A stretch of 27,737 nt of DNA from DATLNF01 sp046590575 (lineage in GTDB: Bacteria > Actinomycetota > Actinomycetes > BP-191), in NCBI GenBank assembly GCA_046590575.1, contig JBKJUS010000113.1, forward strand, positions 1 through 27,737, in the 5' to 3' direction. Numbering within the stretch: position 1 is the stretch's first letter; every line of letters begins with the position of its first letter. Positions 1 through 10,344 of this stretch are shown here, in pieces. The notes under the pieces are model-generated. The model was not told the DNA's origin, did no database searches, and saw nothing but the letters and a program-made list of their open reading frames with translations. A program made the translations under genes and the position numbers.

Positions 1-3081
<3,081 letters not shown>

Positions 3082-3135
3082 CCGTTAGCCGTTAGCCGAT
3101 CGACTCTGGATCTTGGACGTCGGGTGATCCCCACT

Positions 3136-3160
3136 GCGCCCACGTCGATCATCGTGGCGC
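3136..3160 (+). terminator. Possible hairpin terminator after secA
   Basis: The arms gcgcccacg (3136-3144) and cgtggcgc (3153-3160) can form an 8-bp GC-rich stem with one bulged base and an 8-nt loop, about 55 bp after the secA stop. There is no T run behind it. GC-rich actinobacterial hairpins often lack one, so this is only a candidate. Confidence 0.35.
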
Positions 3161-3255
3161 CCCCGGGTAGAAAAATAGCCGATCTCTACTCTTTCCGACC
3201 CTCCGGGTCATCGGTTCGGGCCGCCAGCTTCGGGCGACTGAATCACTGTTGGTGC

Positions 3256-3281
3256 TAACGTCTGCACATGCGAATGCACAT
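3256..3281 (+). promoter_or_regulatory. Leaderless promoter and repeat operator candidate for the vapBC-like pair
   Basis: A -10-like TAACGT (3256-3261) ends six bases before the ATG at 3268, so transcription would begin at or next to the start codon. No Shine-Dalgarno sequence is visible upstream, which fits a leaderless mRNA. A 7-bp direct repeat TGCACAT occurs at 3263-3269 and 3275-3281, 12 bp apart and straddling the start codon. Ribbon-helix-helix antitoxins commonly repress their own operon through such short repeats, so this is a plausible autoregulatory operator. A clear -35 box was not found. Confidence 0.5.
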
Positions 3282-3507
3282 AGAGTTGGCCGATGATCTC
3301 GTCGCGGCCATCGACGCGGTCGCTGGTGACCGTGGACGTAGCGGATTTGTCCGTGCCGCGGTCACTGCAGCCCTCCAGCAACGCGAGCGGGCGCAGCGCG
3401 TTCGGGCGGCTTGCGGCGTCATCGCAGACTCCGGGCACGACTGGGACGACGATGTGGCTGCCTGGGTGCACGCACAGCGCCGCGGACCCGGACAGCGCGT
3501 CGGCTAG
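3268..3507 (+). CDS. VapB-type ribbon-helix-helix antitoxin
   Basis: 79 residues. The N-terminus MRMHIELADDLVAAIDAVAGDRGRSGFVRAAVTAAL has the layout of a ribbon-helix-helix DNA-binding domain: a short beta strand of alternating residues, then two helices separated by the G-R-S-G turn. The C-terminal part (GHDWDDDVAAWVHAQRR) is the sort of acidic/aromatic helix that wraps a PIN toxin and blocks its active site. The gene ends six bases before the PIN gene, so the two are surely one operon. The antitoxin is expected to neutralise the toxin by direct binding and to repress the operon. The start at 3268 is preferred because a -10 box sits right upstream and it gives the complete beta strand. The exact family name within RHH antitoxins is inferred from the partner. 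Confidence 0.85.
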   Translation: MRMHIELADDLVAAIDAVAGDRGRSGFVRAAVTAALQQRERAQRVRAACGVIADSGHDWDDDVAAWVHAQRRGPGQRVG

Positions 3508-3513
3508 GGCGTC

Positions 3514-3900
3514 GTGATCGTCGTGCTCGACTCGACCGTGCTGATCGACTACTTGCGCGGGCGGTCCGCAGTCGACTACGTCGAGGCGCTCCTCCGTCGG
3601 GGCGACACAGCAGCAACGACGGGAATCAACGTCGACGAGGTGGTCCGGGGCTTGCGCGGCCCGGAACTCGACCCGGCGCGGGGCCTGTTCCAAGGGCTAC
3701 TGGTCCTACCCATCGGCGCCGACGAGGGCTGGCGGGCAGGCACGTGGCGGCGCGAGTTTGCTGCCCGGGGCGTGAGCCTCGCTCAGGCGGACTGCCTCAT
3801 CGCAGCCGCAACTGTGAGCGCGGGCGCACGACTGGCGACCGCGAACCTTCGCGACTTCCCGATGCCGGAGCTTGACGTGGACCAATGGCCGCCGCGATGA
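3514..3900 (+). CDS. VapC-type PIN-domain ribonuclease toxin
   Basis: 128 residues, the usual VapC length. It opens with MIVVLDSTVLIDYLRG, where Asp6 and Asp12 match the first acidic positions of PIN domains. NVDEVVRG supplies the conserved Glu in the middle, LAQADCLIAA a further Asp, and ATANLRDFP the C-terminal acidic motif. The full set of metal-binding acidic residues therefore seems present and the toxin is probably active. VapC toxins are Mg-dependent RNases that cut tRNA or rRNA at specific sites; the target here cannot be read from sequence. The GTG start at 3514 follows the antitoxin stop by six bases, so it may be translationally coupled. It lies between secA and a convergent glycan gene, a typical accessory insertion. 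Confidence 0.9.
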   Translation: MIVVLDSTVLIDYLRGRSAVDYVEALLRRGDTAATTGINVDEVVRGLRGPELDPARGLFQGLLVLPIGADEGWRAGTWRREFAARGVSLAQADCLIAAATVSAGARLATANLRDFPMPELDVDQWPPR

Positions 3901-3938
3901 CGATCCGTTGGGGCATCAGGTGACGGTGGGGGTGGTCG

Positions 3939-5384
3939 TCATCCCTCGACCTCACGACGAACGCGCCCAAGGTCAGCGGGTCCCCGGTCGTCGGGGATAG
4001 GTCGCACGTCGTGCGTCGCGCTGCGCCAGCCCGCGACGACGAGGCCCAGCAGCACGCCGCACCACGCGACGTGCAGCACCCAGCCGCGGGTGTCCAACCC
4101 GCGGTAGTCGGGCAGCAGCGGGCGTAGCAGCCGGTACGTAGGGGCGCGCACGCGCTCGAAGCCGGTCACCCAGGTCAGCCGCGTGCTGCGTCCCTCGACG
4201 AGCAGCCAGCCGAAGGCCACCACGCCGAGCGACGCCGCAGCCGGCGTCAGCGCAGTACGACGTGCGGTCGCGTCGGCCCACTGGCAGATCAGCAGCGCGG
4301 CCAGGGGCAGCACGACGACCAGTTGGCGCCCGGGCCACCAGAATCCATGCATGGTGAGCGCGACGAAAGTGGCGGTGAGGTAGCCGGCAATCAGCGGCGC
4401 GACGAGTGCAGCCCACCCCGACCGGCGCCGGCTGACAGCCCAGCCCAGCGCCAGCGGCAAAAGCAGCCAGGCCGGCTGCCACGGCACCAGCCCGTAGCCT
4501 CGGTCGACCAGCAGCCCGGACAGCCGGAACGCTCGACCGACGAGATCCGGTGACGACCCGATGACGGCAAACTCCCCAGAACTCTCGAAGTGATCGCCCG
4601 TCGCGTACGCCGTCCAGCCGCCGTAGATCAGCCGGTGGCCGACCAGGTAGACCGCGCCCATCACCGCGAGAGCGCTGGCGAGGACGAAGGCAGTCGCGCC
4701 GTCGCTGCGGCGGCGCAGTCGCAACAGCGCGACGACCGCGAGGGCAGCGGCGACGCCGACGTACTTCACCGACAGCCACGGCAGCGCGGTGACTGCTGTT
4801 CCGACACCGGCGGCGGCGGAACGTCCGAGACGCCCGGTCATCAGCGCAACGGCGGCGACTACCACTAGCGCCGCGGGCAGCTCGGGGTAGACCTGCGTGG
4901 CATACACCGACAAGGGAGGTGACAAGGCGAGCAGTGCGACGACCGGTAGCGCGACCGCCAGCCGCACGCCGAATCGATGCACCGCGGTCCAGCAGGTCAG
5001 GGCGGCGAGCATGCCGGCCATCACGGCGATGGTGAGCTTGGCGGCGACGAAGCCGCCCCATCGCATCGGCAGCGCGAGGAGCATCGGCAGCAGTGGGTCG
5101 TGCGGGCTGACCCGCCGACCGCCGTCGAGCACCGAGGTCTGCACCGGCAGGTCGCGTTCGTGGAAGACGCGCCATCGCTCGTCGGCCAACTCGTCGGCGA
5201 TGTCGAGGTCGCCGTCCTCCGCGATGCTCAAGGCGGTCAGCAGGTATTCCGGCTCGTCGACAGCGGCGCGACCGCCGTACGTCGAACGCACTCCGCCGCC
5301 GAGTGACACGGCGCCGCTGACGGCGAGCGCGAGCAGCAGAAGCACGACGGGCTCCCATCGGGTGCCCGCGGTGCGCTGGCTCAC
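3939..5384 (-). CDS. Polytopic membrane protein, probable GT-C-fold glycosyltransferase
   Basis: 481 residues with about ten to twelve hydrophobic segments. After the first membrane span comes DEPEYLLTALSIAEDGDLDI (from residue 43), an acidic first-loop motif typical of GT-C lipid-linked-sugar transferases, where a loop Asp serves catalysis. A cytoplasmic tail rich in Arg and Asp closes the protein. Such enzymes take a sugar from a polyprenyl-phosphate carrier and transfer it outside the membrane. The GTG start at 5384 overlaps the stop of the upstream epimerase gene by four bases (GTGA), so the two are translationally coupled. The sequence is only generally GT-C-like, and neither the acceptor nor the sugar can be named. 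An alternative is a membrane protein of unknown function with GT-C topology. Confidence 0.72.
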   Translation of the reverse strand: MSQRTAGTRWEPVVLLLLALAVSGAVSLGGGVRSTYGGRAAVDEPEYLLTALSIAEDGDLDIADELADERWRVFHERDLPVQTSVLDGGRRVSPHDPLLPMLLALPMRWGGFVAAKLTIAVMAGMLAALTCWTAVHRFGVRLAVALPVVALLALSPPLSVYATQVYPELPAALVVVAAVALMTGRLGRSAAAGVGTAVTALPWLSVKYVGVAAALAVVALLRLRRRSDGATAFVLASALAVMGAVYLVGHRLIYGGWTAYATGDHFESSGEFAVIGSSPDLVGRAFRLSGLLVDRGYGLVPWQPAWLLLPLALGWAVSRRRSGWAALVAPLIAGYLTATFVALTMHGFWWPGRQLVVVLPLAALLICQWADATARRTALTPAAASLGVVAFGWLLVEGRSTRLTWVTGFERVRAPTYRLLRPLLPDYRGLDTRGWVLHVAWCGVLLGLVVAGWRSATHDVRPIPDDRGPADLGRVRREVEG

Positions 5385-6286
5385 CCTTGCGCCGCGACGC
5401 GCATCTCAGCGTGCGACGCGGCGACCTGCCGGCGCACGACGCCGTCGAGGTCGGTGCACGGTACGAAGTTGAGAATGCGTCGGCACAGCGAGGTGTCGGC
5501 AAGGGTGTCGGGCACCTCGTCCGCCGCCGCCGCCGCGCAGAGGACCTCGACCGGCGAGCCGAGCTCCGCGCAGACCGCGTCGAGCAGCGAGGTGAGTGAG
5601 TGGCTCACCCCGGTGCCCAGGTTGATGGTGCGACCGAGTCCGCGGTCGGCCAGGAGCAGCAGGCCGCGTACGACGTCGCGCACGTCGGTCACGTCACGAG
5701 TGCGAGCGGGGCTGCCGAGCAGAGTGACGGGTCGCCCGGTGGAGACTGCGTCGATCCAGCGGGCGAGGGCCATGTCGGGTCGCTGACCCTCTCCCGCCAC
5801 GGTGAACGGGCGGGCCACCGCGACTGCGCCGCCGGCCGCCCTGCGCTGCGCGCACAGCCGCTCCACGAGCAGCTTGGACCGCGCGTACCCCCCGCGCGGG
5901 TGCAGCGGATCGGCCTCGCGGGACGGCGAGCCGGACATGGCACCGTAGACCGACGAGGACGACGTCACGACGAGCGGGACGTGCTGCGGCGTCGCTGCGA
6001 TCACCGCCTCGGTGACGAGCACATTGTCCCGGTGTCGAAGTCGTTCCTCGTCAGGGCCGGAGGCCCGCACACCCGGGCGAGCGGCCAGATGAAAGACCGC
6101 GTCGGCCTCGCGCAGCGCGTCCGCTGCCTCCACATCAAGCAGATCGACTTGCAGCTCCTGGGCACCGGCGGGCACATCGCGGAACGGCCGGCGGTCGAGC
6201 GTGAGCACCTGGTGCCCGCCAGTCGTGAGTGCGCTGACCAGATGTCGACCGATGAAGCCTGAGGCGCCGGTCACGACGACGGCCAC
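5381..6286 (-). CDS. NAD-dependent epimerase/dehydratase (extended SDR), nucleotide-sugar type
   Basis: 301 residues. The N-terminal TGASGFIG (residues 6-13) is the NAD-binding glycine motif. Catalytic residues of extended short-chain dehydrogenases are visible: a Ser cluster TSSSSVYG (109-115) and YARSK with Tyr134 and Lys138. Enzymes of this family epimerise, dehydrate or reduce nucleotide sugars such as UDP-glucose; the exact sugar is not evident. The open frame extends upstream to 6622, but the start is placed at the GTG at 6286: it is preceded by GGGAGG five bases away, and the upstream extension is low-complexity and runs through the divergent promoter region. The 3' end overlaps the GT-C-like gene by four bases, so sugar precursor synthesis and transfer are probably co-translated. 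Confidence 0.88.
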   Translation of the reverse strand: MAVVVTGASGFIGRHLVSALTTGGHQVLTLDRRPFRDVPAGAQELQVDLLDVEAADALREADAVFHLAARPGVRASGPDEERLRHRDNVLVTEAVIAATPQHVPLVVTSSSSVYGAMSGSPSREADPLHPRGGYARSKLLVERLCAQRRAAGGAVAVARPFTVAGEGQRPDMALARWIDAVSTGRPVTLLGSPARTRDVTDVRDVVRGLLLLADRGLGRTINLGTGVSHSLTSLLDAVCAELGSPVEVLCAAAAADEVPDTLADTSLCRRILNFVPCTDLDGVVRRQVAASHAEMRVAAQG

Positions 6287-6339
6287 CCGACCTCCCGCGT
6301 TGCTGTCCGAGCCGGCTGAGGGGCCAGCATCCGACTCAA

Positions 6340-6359
6340 AACTTAGGGTACCCTTAGTT
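6340..6359. promoter_or_regulatory. 20-bp near-perfect palindrome, candidate operator in a divergent promoter region
   Basis: The sequence AACTTAGGGTACCCTTAGTT is self-complementary except for one T/T pair and has a perfect 10-bp core AGGGTACCCT. It sits in an A/T-richer patch of an otherwise GC-rich region, between the divergent epimerase (start 6286) and flippase-GT2 gene (start 6392). TANNNT -10-like hexamers lie inside it on both strands (TAGGGT on plus, TACCCT on minus). A dimeric repressor bound here could control both transcripts at once. The cognate regulator is not evident in the window. Confidence 0.55.
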
Positions 6360-6391
6360 ACCTGGCAAACCGCCTGCTGAGAAGGGCGCCG

Positions 6392-8104
6392 TTGAGTACC
6401 GAGCCCGGCGGACGCTATGCATCCGGTGGCCAGCGCCGACAGCGGATGAGGTGGGCGCGCCGCGCTGTGGGGGTGGCGCTGACCGTCGTAGCCGTCGGCT
6501 ACCTGCTCCGGGTCGCCGACTCCGGTGCCGTGTCGGCCAGCGCTCGCGCGATCGGTCGGCACCCCGTGGGTCTGGTCGTCGCGCTCCTCGCCTACGCCGC
6601 CGCCTTCGGGCTGCGCGTCCACGGCTGGCGCCGGGTGCTACCGACGCTGTCGGCCGGGCAAGCGTGGGCCGCGCTGCATGTCTCGCTGCTTGGCAACCAC
6701 GTGCTGCCGTTCCGGCTCGGCGAGGCGCTGCGGGTGACCAGTGTCATTCGTCGTACGACGATCTCGCTGCCGCTCGCCATCGCGTCGTCCGTGACCCTGC
6801 GGGCGGCCGACCTGCTCGCTGTGCTGGTGCTGGCCGCGCTGGGGGCACCGCGCCTGCTCGCCGACCTGGCCGGTTTCTGGACAGTCGCGGCGGCGGTGCT
6901 GGTCGGCGTCGTCGGCGTCGTCGCGATCCAGCGGCTGCGTCGCCTGCGCGACCGCGACGGTCTCCGGCTCGAGCTGCCGGGGTTTGCCGTGGCTGCAACC
7001 GCATTGGTGGCCTGGCTGCTCGAATCGGTGGTGATGTGGCAGGCCGCACGGTGGTCCGGCGTCGAGCTGTCCGCTGCCGAAGCGGTCGCCGTCACCGCCG
7101 TGACGATCGCCGCACAGACGGTGGCAGTCACGCCGGGCGGCATCGGCTCCTATGAGGCAGCCGCGACCGCGGCACTGACGCTGCTTGGGGCGGCCGGCGG
7201 TCCAGCGCTCACGGTCGCGGTCACCGCGCACGCGGTCAAGACCGGCTATGCACTCGTGGTCGGCGCGGCCGCGCTCTTCGTGCCGGGTCCCGGCTACTGG
7301 GGCCGGTTGCGACTGCCGGCGCAGCGCCCTCCCCGGCCGAGGGCTGACTCCGTCAACGAGGCAGCCCCCGTCGTCGTCTTCCTGCCCGCGCACGACGAGG
7401 AGGCGGTCGTGGGCGACGTGGCGCGCCGGGTCCCGCGCACGCTCTGCGGCCGCCCGGTGCTGGTCCTCGTGGTCGATGACGGCTCCACCGACGCGACCGC
7501 GCAACAGGCCGCTGCGGCGGGCGCGACGGTCATCGCGGTGACGCCCAACAGGGGGCTGGGGGCAGCAGTCCGCCGAGGGCTCGCCGAGGCGAGCGAGCTC
7601 TCGCCCGCGGCGGTCGTCTACCTCGACGCCGACGGAGAGTACGCGCCTGAGGACCTGGCCGACCTGGTGCGACCCGTCCTGTCCGGCGCTGTCGACTACG
7701 TCGTCGGTTCCCGCTTCACCGGTCGGATCGAGGTGATGCGGCCGCACCGCCGACTCGGCAACGTGCTGCTCACCCGATGGTTGCGTGTCATCTCCCGGCT
7801 GCCGGTCACTGACGGACAGAGCGGGATGCGCGCCTTCTCTCGCGCGGCGGCGCGCGAGGCCGACGTCATCCACGACTACAACTACGCGCAGGTGCTCACC
7901 CTCGACCTGGTGGCGAAGGGCTTCGTCTACGCCGAGGTTCCGATCCGCTACTCATGTCGGACGAGTGGACAGTCGTTCATCCGGCTCGGCACCTACCTGC
8001 GCCGGGTGGTTCCTGCGGTGCACCGACAGGTGCAGACGGCGTGGACCGAGCCGGCGCAGTCAGTCCTCGACGACGTGCTGCGCGAAACGGTCGCGCGCCG
8101 CTGA
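6392..8104 (+). CDS. Fusion of flippase-like membrane domain (LPG_synthase_TM/UPF0104) with GT2 glycosyltransferase
   Basis: 570 residues. Residues about 20-305 hold seven to eight membrane spans of the lysylphosphatidylglycerol-synthase TM/UPF0104 type, including the hallmark GNHVLPFRLGEALR and, later, TPGGIGSYEAA. Residues about 325-540 are a GT-A family 2 glycosyltransferase like dolichol-phosphate mannose or glucose synthases: FLPAHDEE, VVDDGSTDAT near residue 360, the metal-binding DADGEY near 412, and TDGQSGMRAF. The protein could make a polyprenyl-phosphate sugar and help move a lipid in the same polypeptide. The TTG start at 6392 is supported by GAGAAGG seven bases upstream. It is divergent from the epimerase/GT-C operon across a palindrome and its 3' end overlaps the convergent FAD gene by 45 bp. 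The substrate is unknown. Domain calls are firm; the combined function is inferred. Confidence 0.87.
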   Translation: MSTEPGGRYASGGQRRQRMRWARRAVGVALTVVAVGYLLRVADSGAVSASARAIGRHPVGLVVALLAYAAAFGLRVHGWRRVLPTLSAGQAWAALHVSLLGNHVLPFRLGEALRVTSVIRRTTISLPLAIASSVTLRAADLLAVLVLAALGAPRLLADLAGFWTVAAAVLVGVVGVVAIQRLRRLRDRDGLRLELPGFAVAATALVAWLLESVVMWQAARWSGVELSAAEAVAVTAVTIAAQTVAVTPGGIGSYEAAATAALTLLGAAGGPALTVAVTAHAVKTGYALVVGAAALFVPGPGYWGRLRLPAQRPPRPRADSVNEAAPVVVFLPAHDEEAVVGDVARRVPRTLCGRPVLVLVVDDGSTDATAQQAAAAGATVIAVTPNRGLGAAVRRGLAEASELSPAAVVYLDADGEYAPEDLADLVRPVLSGAVDYVVGSRFTGRIEVMRPHRRLGNVLLTRWLRVISRLPVTDGQSGMRAFSRAAAREADVIHDYNYAQVLTLDLVAKGFVYAEVPIRYSCRTSGQSFIRLGTYLRRVVPAVHRQVQTAWTEPAQSVLDDVLRETVARR

Positions 8105-9487
8105 CCATGCCCGCTCGTCCCACCCGTGTGGGGTGAGCGAGGCTGCTGCATCGCGTGCCATCGCCAGCGCGTGGTGGGTGTTGTCGTGGGCGAAGAGACC
8201 CAGCCGCCCGAAGGTCGTGACACCGCGCAGGGAGGCGGCCCACGCATCGACCTCGGCGAGTGGTGCCGCGTAGCCGGTGCGGTAGACGGGGTAGACGTGC
8301 GGCATCCGGCGTACGACGACCTCGCTCACTCGCAGCGCAGGGAGCCGGCGGCGACGCGCCGTATCCACGACCACCTCGGCCAGGTCGGCGTCGCTGGACT
8401 CCCAGGTGCGGTCGCCGACCTCGCACGGGATCTCGGCGCAGATCACGGAGCGGTCGCTCGGGTCGTCGGCGCTCACCCGGTAGTTCGCCGGCTCGCTGAT
8501 CCGGGTGACCGGAGTGTCGCGGTCGGGTAGGTAGTGCGCGTCGTACTCGGTCCATCGACCGCCGGCGTGCCCGACGTAGACCAGCACCATCGCCCGGAAA
8601 CGCAGGCTCGTCGACTGGTCGATCAGGCTCGGCGACGGGAGTGGGCGGGCCATCCGGGCCAGCACCGGCAGTGGGAGGGTGGAGAAGACCCGACCCGCGT
8701 CGTACGTCGTACCGGCGGCGTCGATGACCAGGGGCCGGTCGCCGCGGGTGACGACCGACGCCACTTCGGTCGAGGTGCGGATCTGCGCCCCTGCCGCGGC
8801 CCCGGCGTCGGCCAGTGCCTCGACGATCTGGCCGAAGCCTCGTCGTGGGTAGTAGAAGATCTGCCCCTGGCCGCCGCTGCGTCGTCTGCGCAGCAGTCGC
8901 GCCGCGACCTTCCACGGCGTGTCGGCGGTGACCCGCCGCCGAGCCTGCTCGACGTCGATGTCGTCGCCGCTGATCCCCCAGAGCTTGCGCGCGAACGGCT
9001 CGTAAAGCGCGCTGTAGAGCTCTGGCCCGAGGCTGCGCTCCAACGCATCGCCGTACGACGGCCCCCCGCGGTACGGCGACCAGCCACGTCGCCGCACCCC
9101 GGTGATCGGCATGCAGGCCACGTCCCGGGCGATGCGCCGCGCAGCGACCGGCGGCACCGCGCGCAGCAGCTCGCCGGCGCGCAGCGGGAAGCCGACCCAC
9201 CGGTCGTAGATCGACAGTCGACCGTGCCGTGGGCGGGTCTGCAGATCTTCGCCGAGCAGTCCGCGCAGGTCGGCCAGCAGGTCAGGCTCTGTCGCTGGGT
9301 GCAGCCGGTGGCTGCCGTGGTCGACGCGTACTCCGCCGACCTCGAAGCTCGCCGCCATCCCGCCGACGTCGGGGGCGCGTTCGAGCAGGATGACGCTGCG
9401 TCCACTGCGGGCCACCTGCCACGCAGCGGCCAGCCCGGCGGGCCCACCACCGAGGATGACGACGTCGGCGGAGCAGTCGGCAGGCAC
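8060..9487 (-). CDS. FAD-dependent amine-oxidase-like oxidoreductase (protoporphyrinogen oxidase/UDP-galactopyranose mutase-like)
   Basis: About 475 residues. The N-terminus has the dinucleotide-binding VVILGGGPAGLAAAWQ (glycines 13, 15 and 18) ending in the acidic LLERAPDVGG, followed by DHGSHRLHP, as in the HemY/COG1232 group that also includes UDP-galactopyranose-mutase-like enzymes. A further FAD contact FGRLGLFAHDNTHHALAMA lies near the C-terminus. Such proteins often sit in polysaccharide clusters and act on sugar nucleotides or polyprenyl-linked substrates. Heme synthesis is less likely, since no hem genes are nearby. The frame stays open to 9556, which would run into the divergent cupin gene; GTG 9487 gives a standard N-terminus directly before the FAD motif, so it is preferred. 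The 3' end overlaps the convergent flippase-GT2 gene by 45 bp. Confidence 0.8.
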   Translation of the reverse strand: MPADCSADVVILGGGPAGLAAAWQVARSGRSVILLERAPDVGGMAASFEVGGVRVDHGSHRLHPATEPDLLADLRGLLGEDLQTRPRHGRLSIYDRWVGFPLRAGELLRAVPPVAARRIARDVACMPITGVRRRGWSPYRGGPSYGDALERSLGPELYSALYEPFARKLWGISGDDIDVEQARRRVTADTPWKVAARLLRRRRSGGQGQIFYYPRRGFGQIVEALADAGAAAGAQIRTSTEVASVVTRGDRPLVIDAAGTTYDAGRVFSTLPLPVLARMARPLPSPSLIDQSTSLRFRAMVLVYVGHAGGRWTEYDAHYLPDRDTPVTRISEPANYRVSADDPSDRSVICAEIPCEVGDRTWESSDADLAEVVVDTARRRRLPALRVSEVVVRRMPHVYPVYRTGYAAPLAEVDAWAASLRGVTTFGRLGLFAHDNTHHALAMARDAAASLTPHGWDERAWSAARDRFAQHVVED

Positions 9488-9497
9488 CGGGTGACCG

Positions 9498-9503
9498 TAT
9501 AAC
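9498..9503 (+). promoter_or_regulatory. -10 candidate for the cupin/VOC operon
   Basis: TATAAC (five of six matches to TATAAT) lies about 36 bp before the GTG start of the cupin gene, in the gap between the divergent FAD and cupin genes. A convincing -35 was not found. The same A/T-rich patch could serve the FAD gene in the other direction, whose transcript would then be nearly leaderless. Confidence 0.4.
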
Positions 9504-9539
9504 CACGCCGACGAGGCAGTTCGGGCATCATGGCCCGCT

Positions 9540-9893
9540 GTGACCGACGACAGCATCCGCCCCTGGGGCTCCTACGACGTGCTCGCCGACGACGCTGACT
9601 TCAAGGTGAAGACCATCACCGTCGCGCCGGGCAAGCGGCTGTCCTACCAGCGGCACTCCCGCCGGTCCGAGCATTGGTTCGTGGTCCGCGGTGAAGGGAC
9701 GGTCACCCTCGACGGCGAACCGATCGCCGTACGCCGAGGAAGTGCCGTGGATGTCGCGGTGGGCGCGGCACACCGGATCGAGTGCACTGGTGTCGAGCCG
9801 CTCGTCTTTGTCGAGGTGCAGCACGGCGACTACTTCGGCGAGGACGACATCACGCGTCTCGAGGACGACTTCGGGCGCGCGGACAACTCATGA
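9540..9893 (+). CDS. Cupin, mannose-6-phosphate isomerase type II C-terminal-like
   Basis: 117 residues. It begins RPWGSYDVL and continues KVKTITVAPGKRLSYQRHSRRSEHWFVV, the typical pattern of the MannoseP_isomer cupin that forms the C-terminal half of bifunctional mannose-1-phosphate guanylyltransferase/phosphomannose isomerase. Metal ligands are visible: Gln37, His39, Glu44 and a later His in VGAAHRIE. The closing EDDITRLEDDFGR is also diagnostic. The protein is a stand-alone cupin, so it would interconvert mannose-6-phosphate and fructose-6-phosphate, or act on a related phosphosugar; the guanylyltransferase half is absent from the window. GTG 9540 is the first start giving this N-terminus; the Shine-Dalgarno signal is weak. 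The stop overlaps the start of the VOC gene by four bases (ATGA). Confidence 0.85.
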   Translation: MTDDSIRPWGSYDVLADDADFKVKTITVAPGKRLSYQRHSRRSEHWFVVRGEGTVTLDGEPIAVRRGSAVDVAVGAAHRIECTGVEPLVFVEVQHGDYFGEDDITRLEDDFGRADNS

Positions 9894-10333
9894 GCGTGCC
9901 CGCGCGGATCAGCCTGGTCACCCTGGGGGTCCTCGACGTCGCGCGCGCCACGGCCTTCTATGCGGCGCTCGGATGGCAGCGGGCGGCGGCGTCGAACGAT
10001 GACGTGACGTTCATCATGACGGCGGACTCGGTGCTCGCGCTGTGGAGTCACGATGCGTTGGCCGCGGACTTCGGACATGACGGAGCGCCCCCGCCGGACT
10101 TCCGTGGTGTGTCGTTGGCGATCAACGTCGAGTCCGAAGCCGAGGTCGACCGAGCTGTCGAGGAGATGCGACGGGCCGGGGGCACGGTGGTGAAGGAGCC
10201 GAGTCGGGTCTTCTGGGGCGGCTATTCCGGCCACGTCACCGATCTTGACGGCCACGCCTGGGAGGTCGCCTTCAACCCCGGTTTCACCTTCGCCCCCGAT
10301 GGTTCCCTGCAGCTCGAGGTGGCGCGGGTCTAA
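9890..10333 (+). CDS. VOC-family (glyoxalase/bleomycin-resistance/dioxygenase fold) protein
   Basis: 147 residues of the vicinal oxygen chelate fold, with a single pair of beta-alpha-beta-beta-beta modules: ISLVTLGVLDVARATAFYAALGW at the start, LAINVESEAEVDRAVEEMRRAGG in the middle, and GHVTDLDGHAWEVAFNP near the end, where the Glu is the usual last metal ligand. Enzymes of this superfamily are metal-dependent lyases, isomerases or dioxygenases, and some bind drugs; the substrate cannot be told. The ATG at 9890 overlaps the cupin stop (ATGA), so both are translationally coupled. There is no obvious metabolic link to sugar isomerisation, and coupling may be mere co-transcription. Confidence 0.85.
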   Translation: MSVPARISLVTLGVLDVARATAFYAALGWQRAAASNDDVTFIMTADSVLALWSHDALAADFGHDGAPPPDFRGVSLAINVESEAEVDRAVEEMRRAGGTVVKEPSRVFWGGYSGHVTDLDGHAWEVAFNPGFTFAPDGSLQLEVARV

Positions 10334-10344
10334 GTGGCGCGGCT

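Noticed and set aside
3973..5502. 509-codon Arg/Ala-rich frame on the minus strand
   Set aside because: Out-of-frame shadow of the GT-C-like gene; no hydrophobic spans or motifs.
6340..6359. Iron-box (DtxR/IdeR) reading of the palindrome
   Set aside because: The TTAGG half-sites are only partly present and the spacing differs from the 19-bp consensus, so I do not assign a regulator.
8534..9502. Long plus-strand frame opposite the FAD oxidoreductase
   Set aside because: The minus-strand gene has clear FAD-binding motifs; the plus-strand translation is low-complexity and unlike any protein I know.
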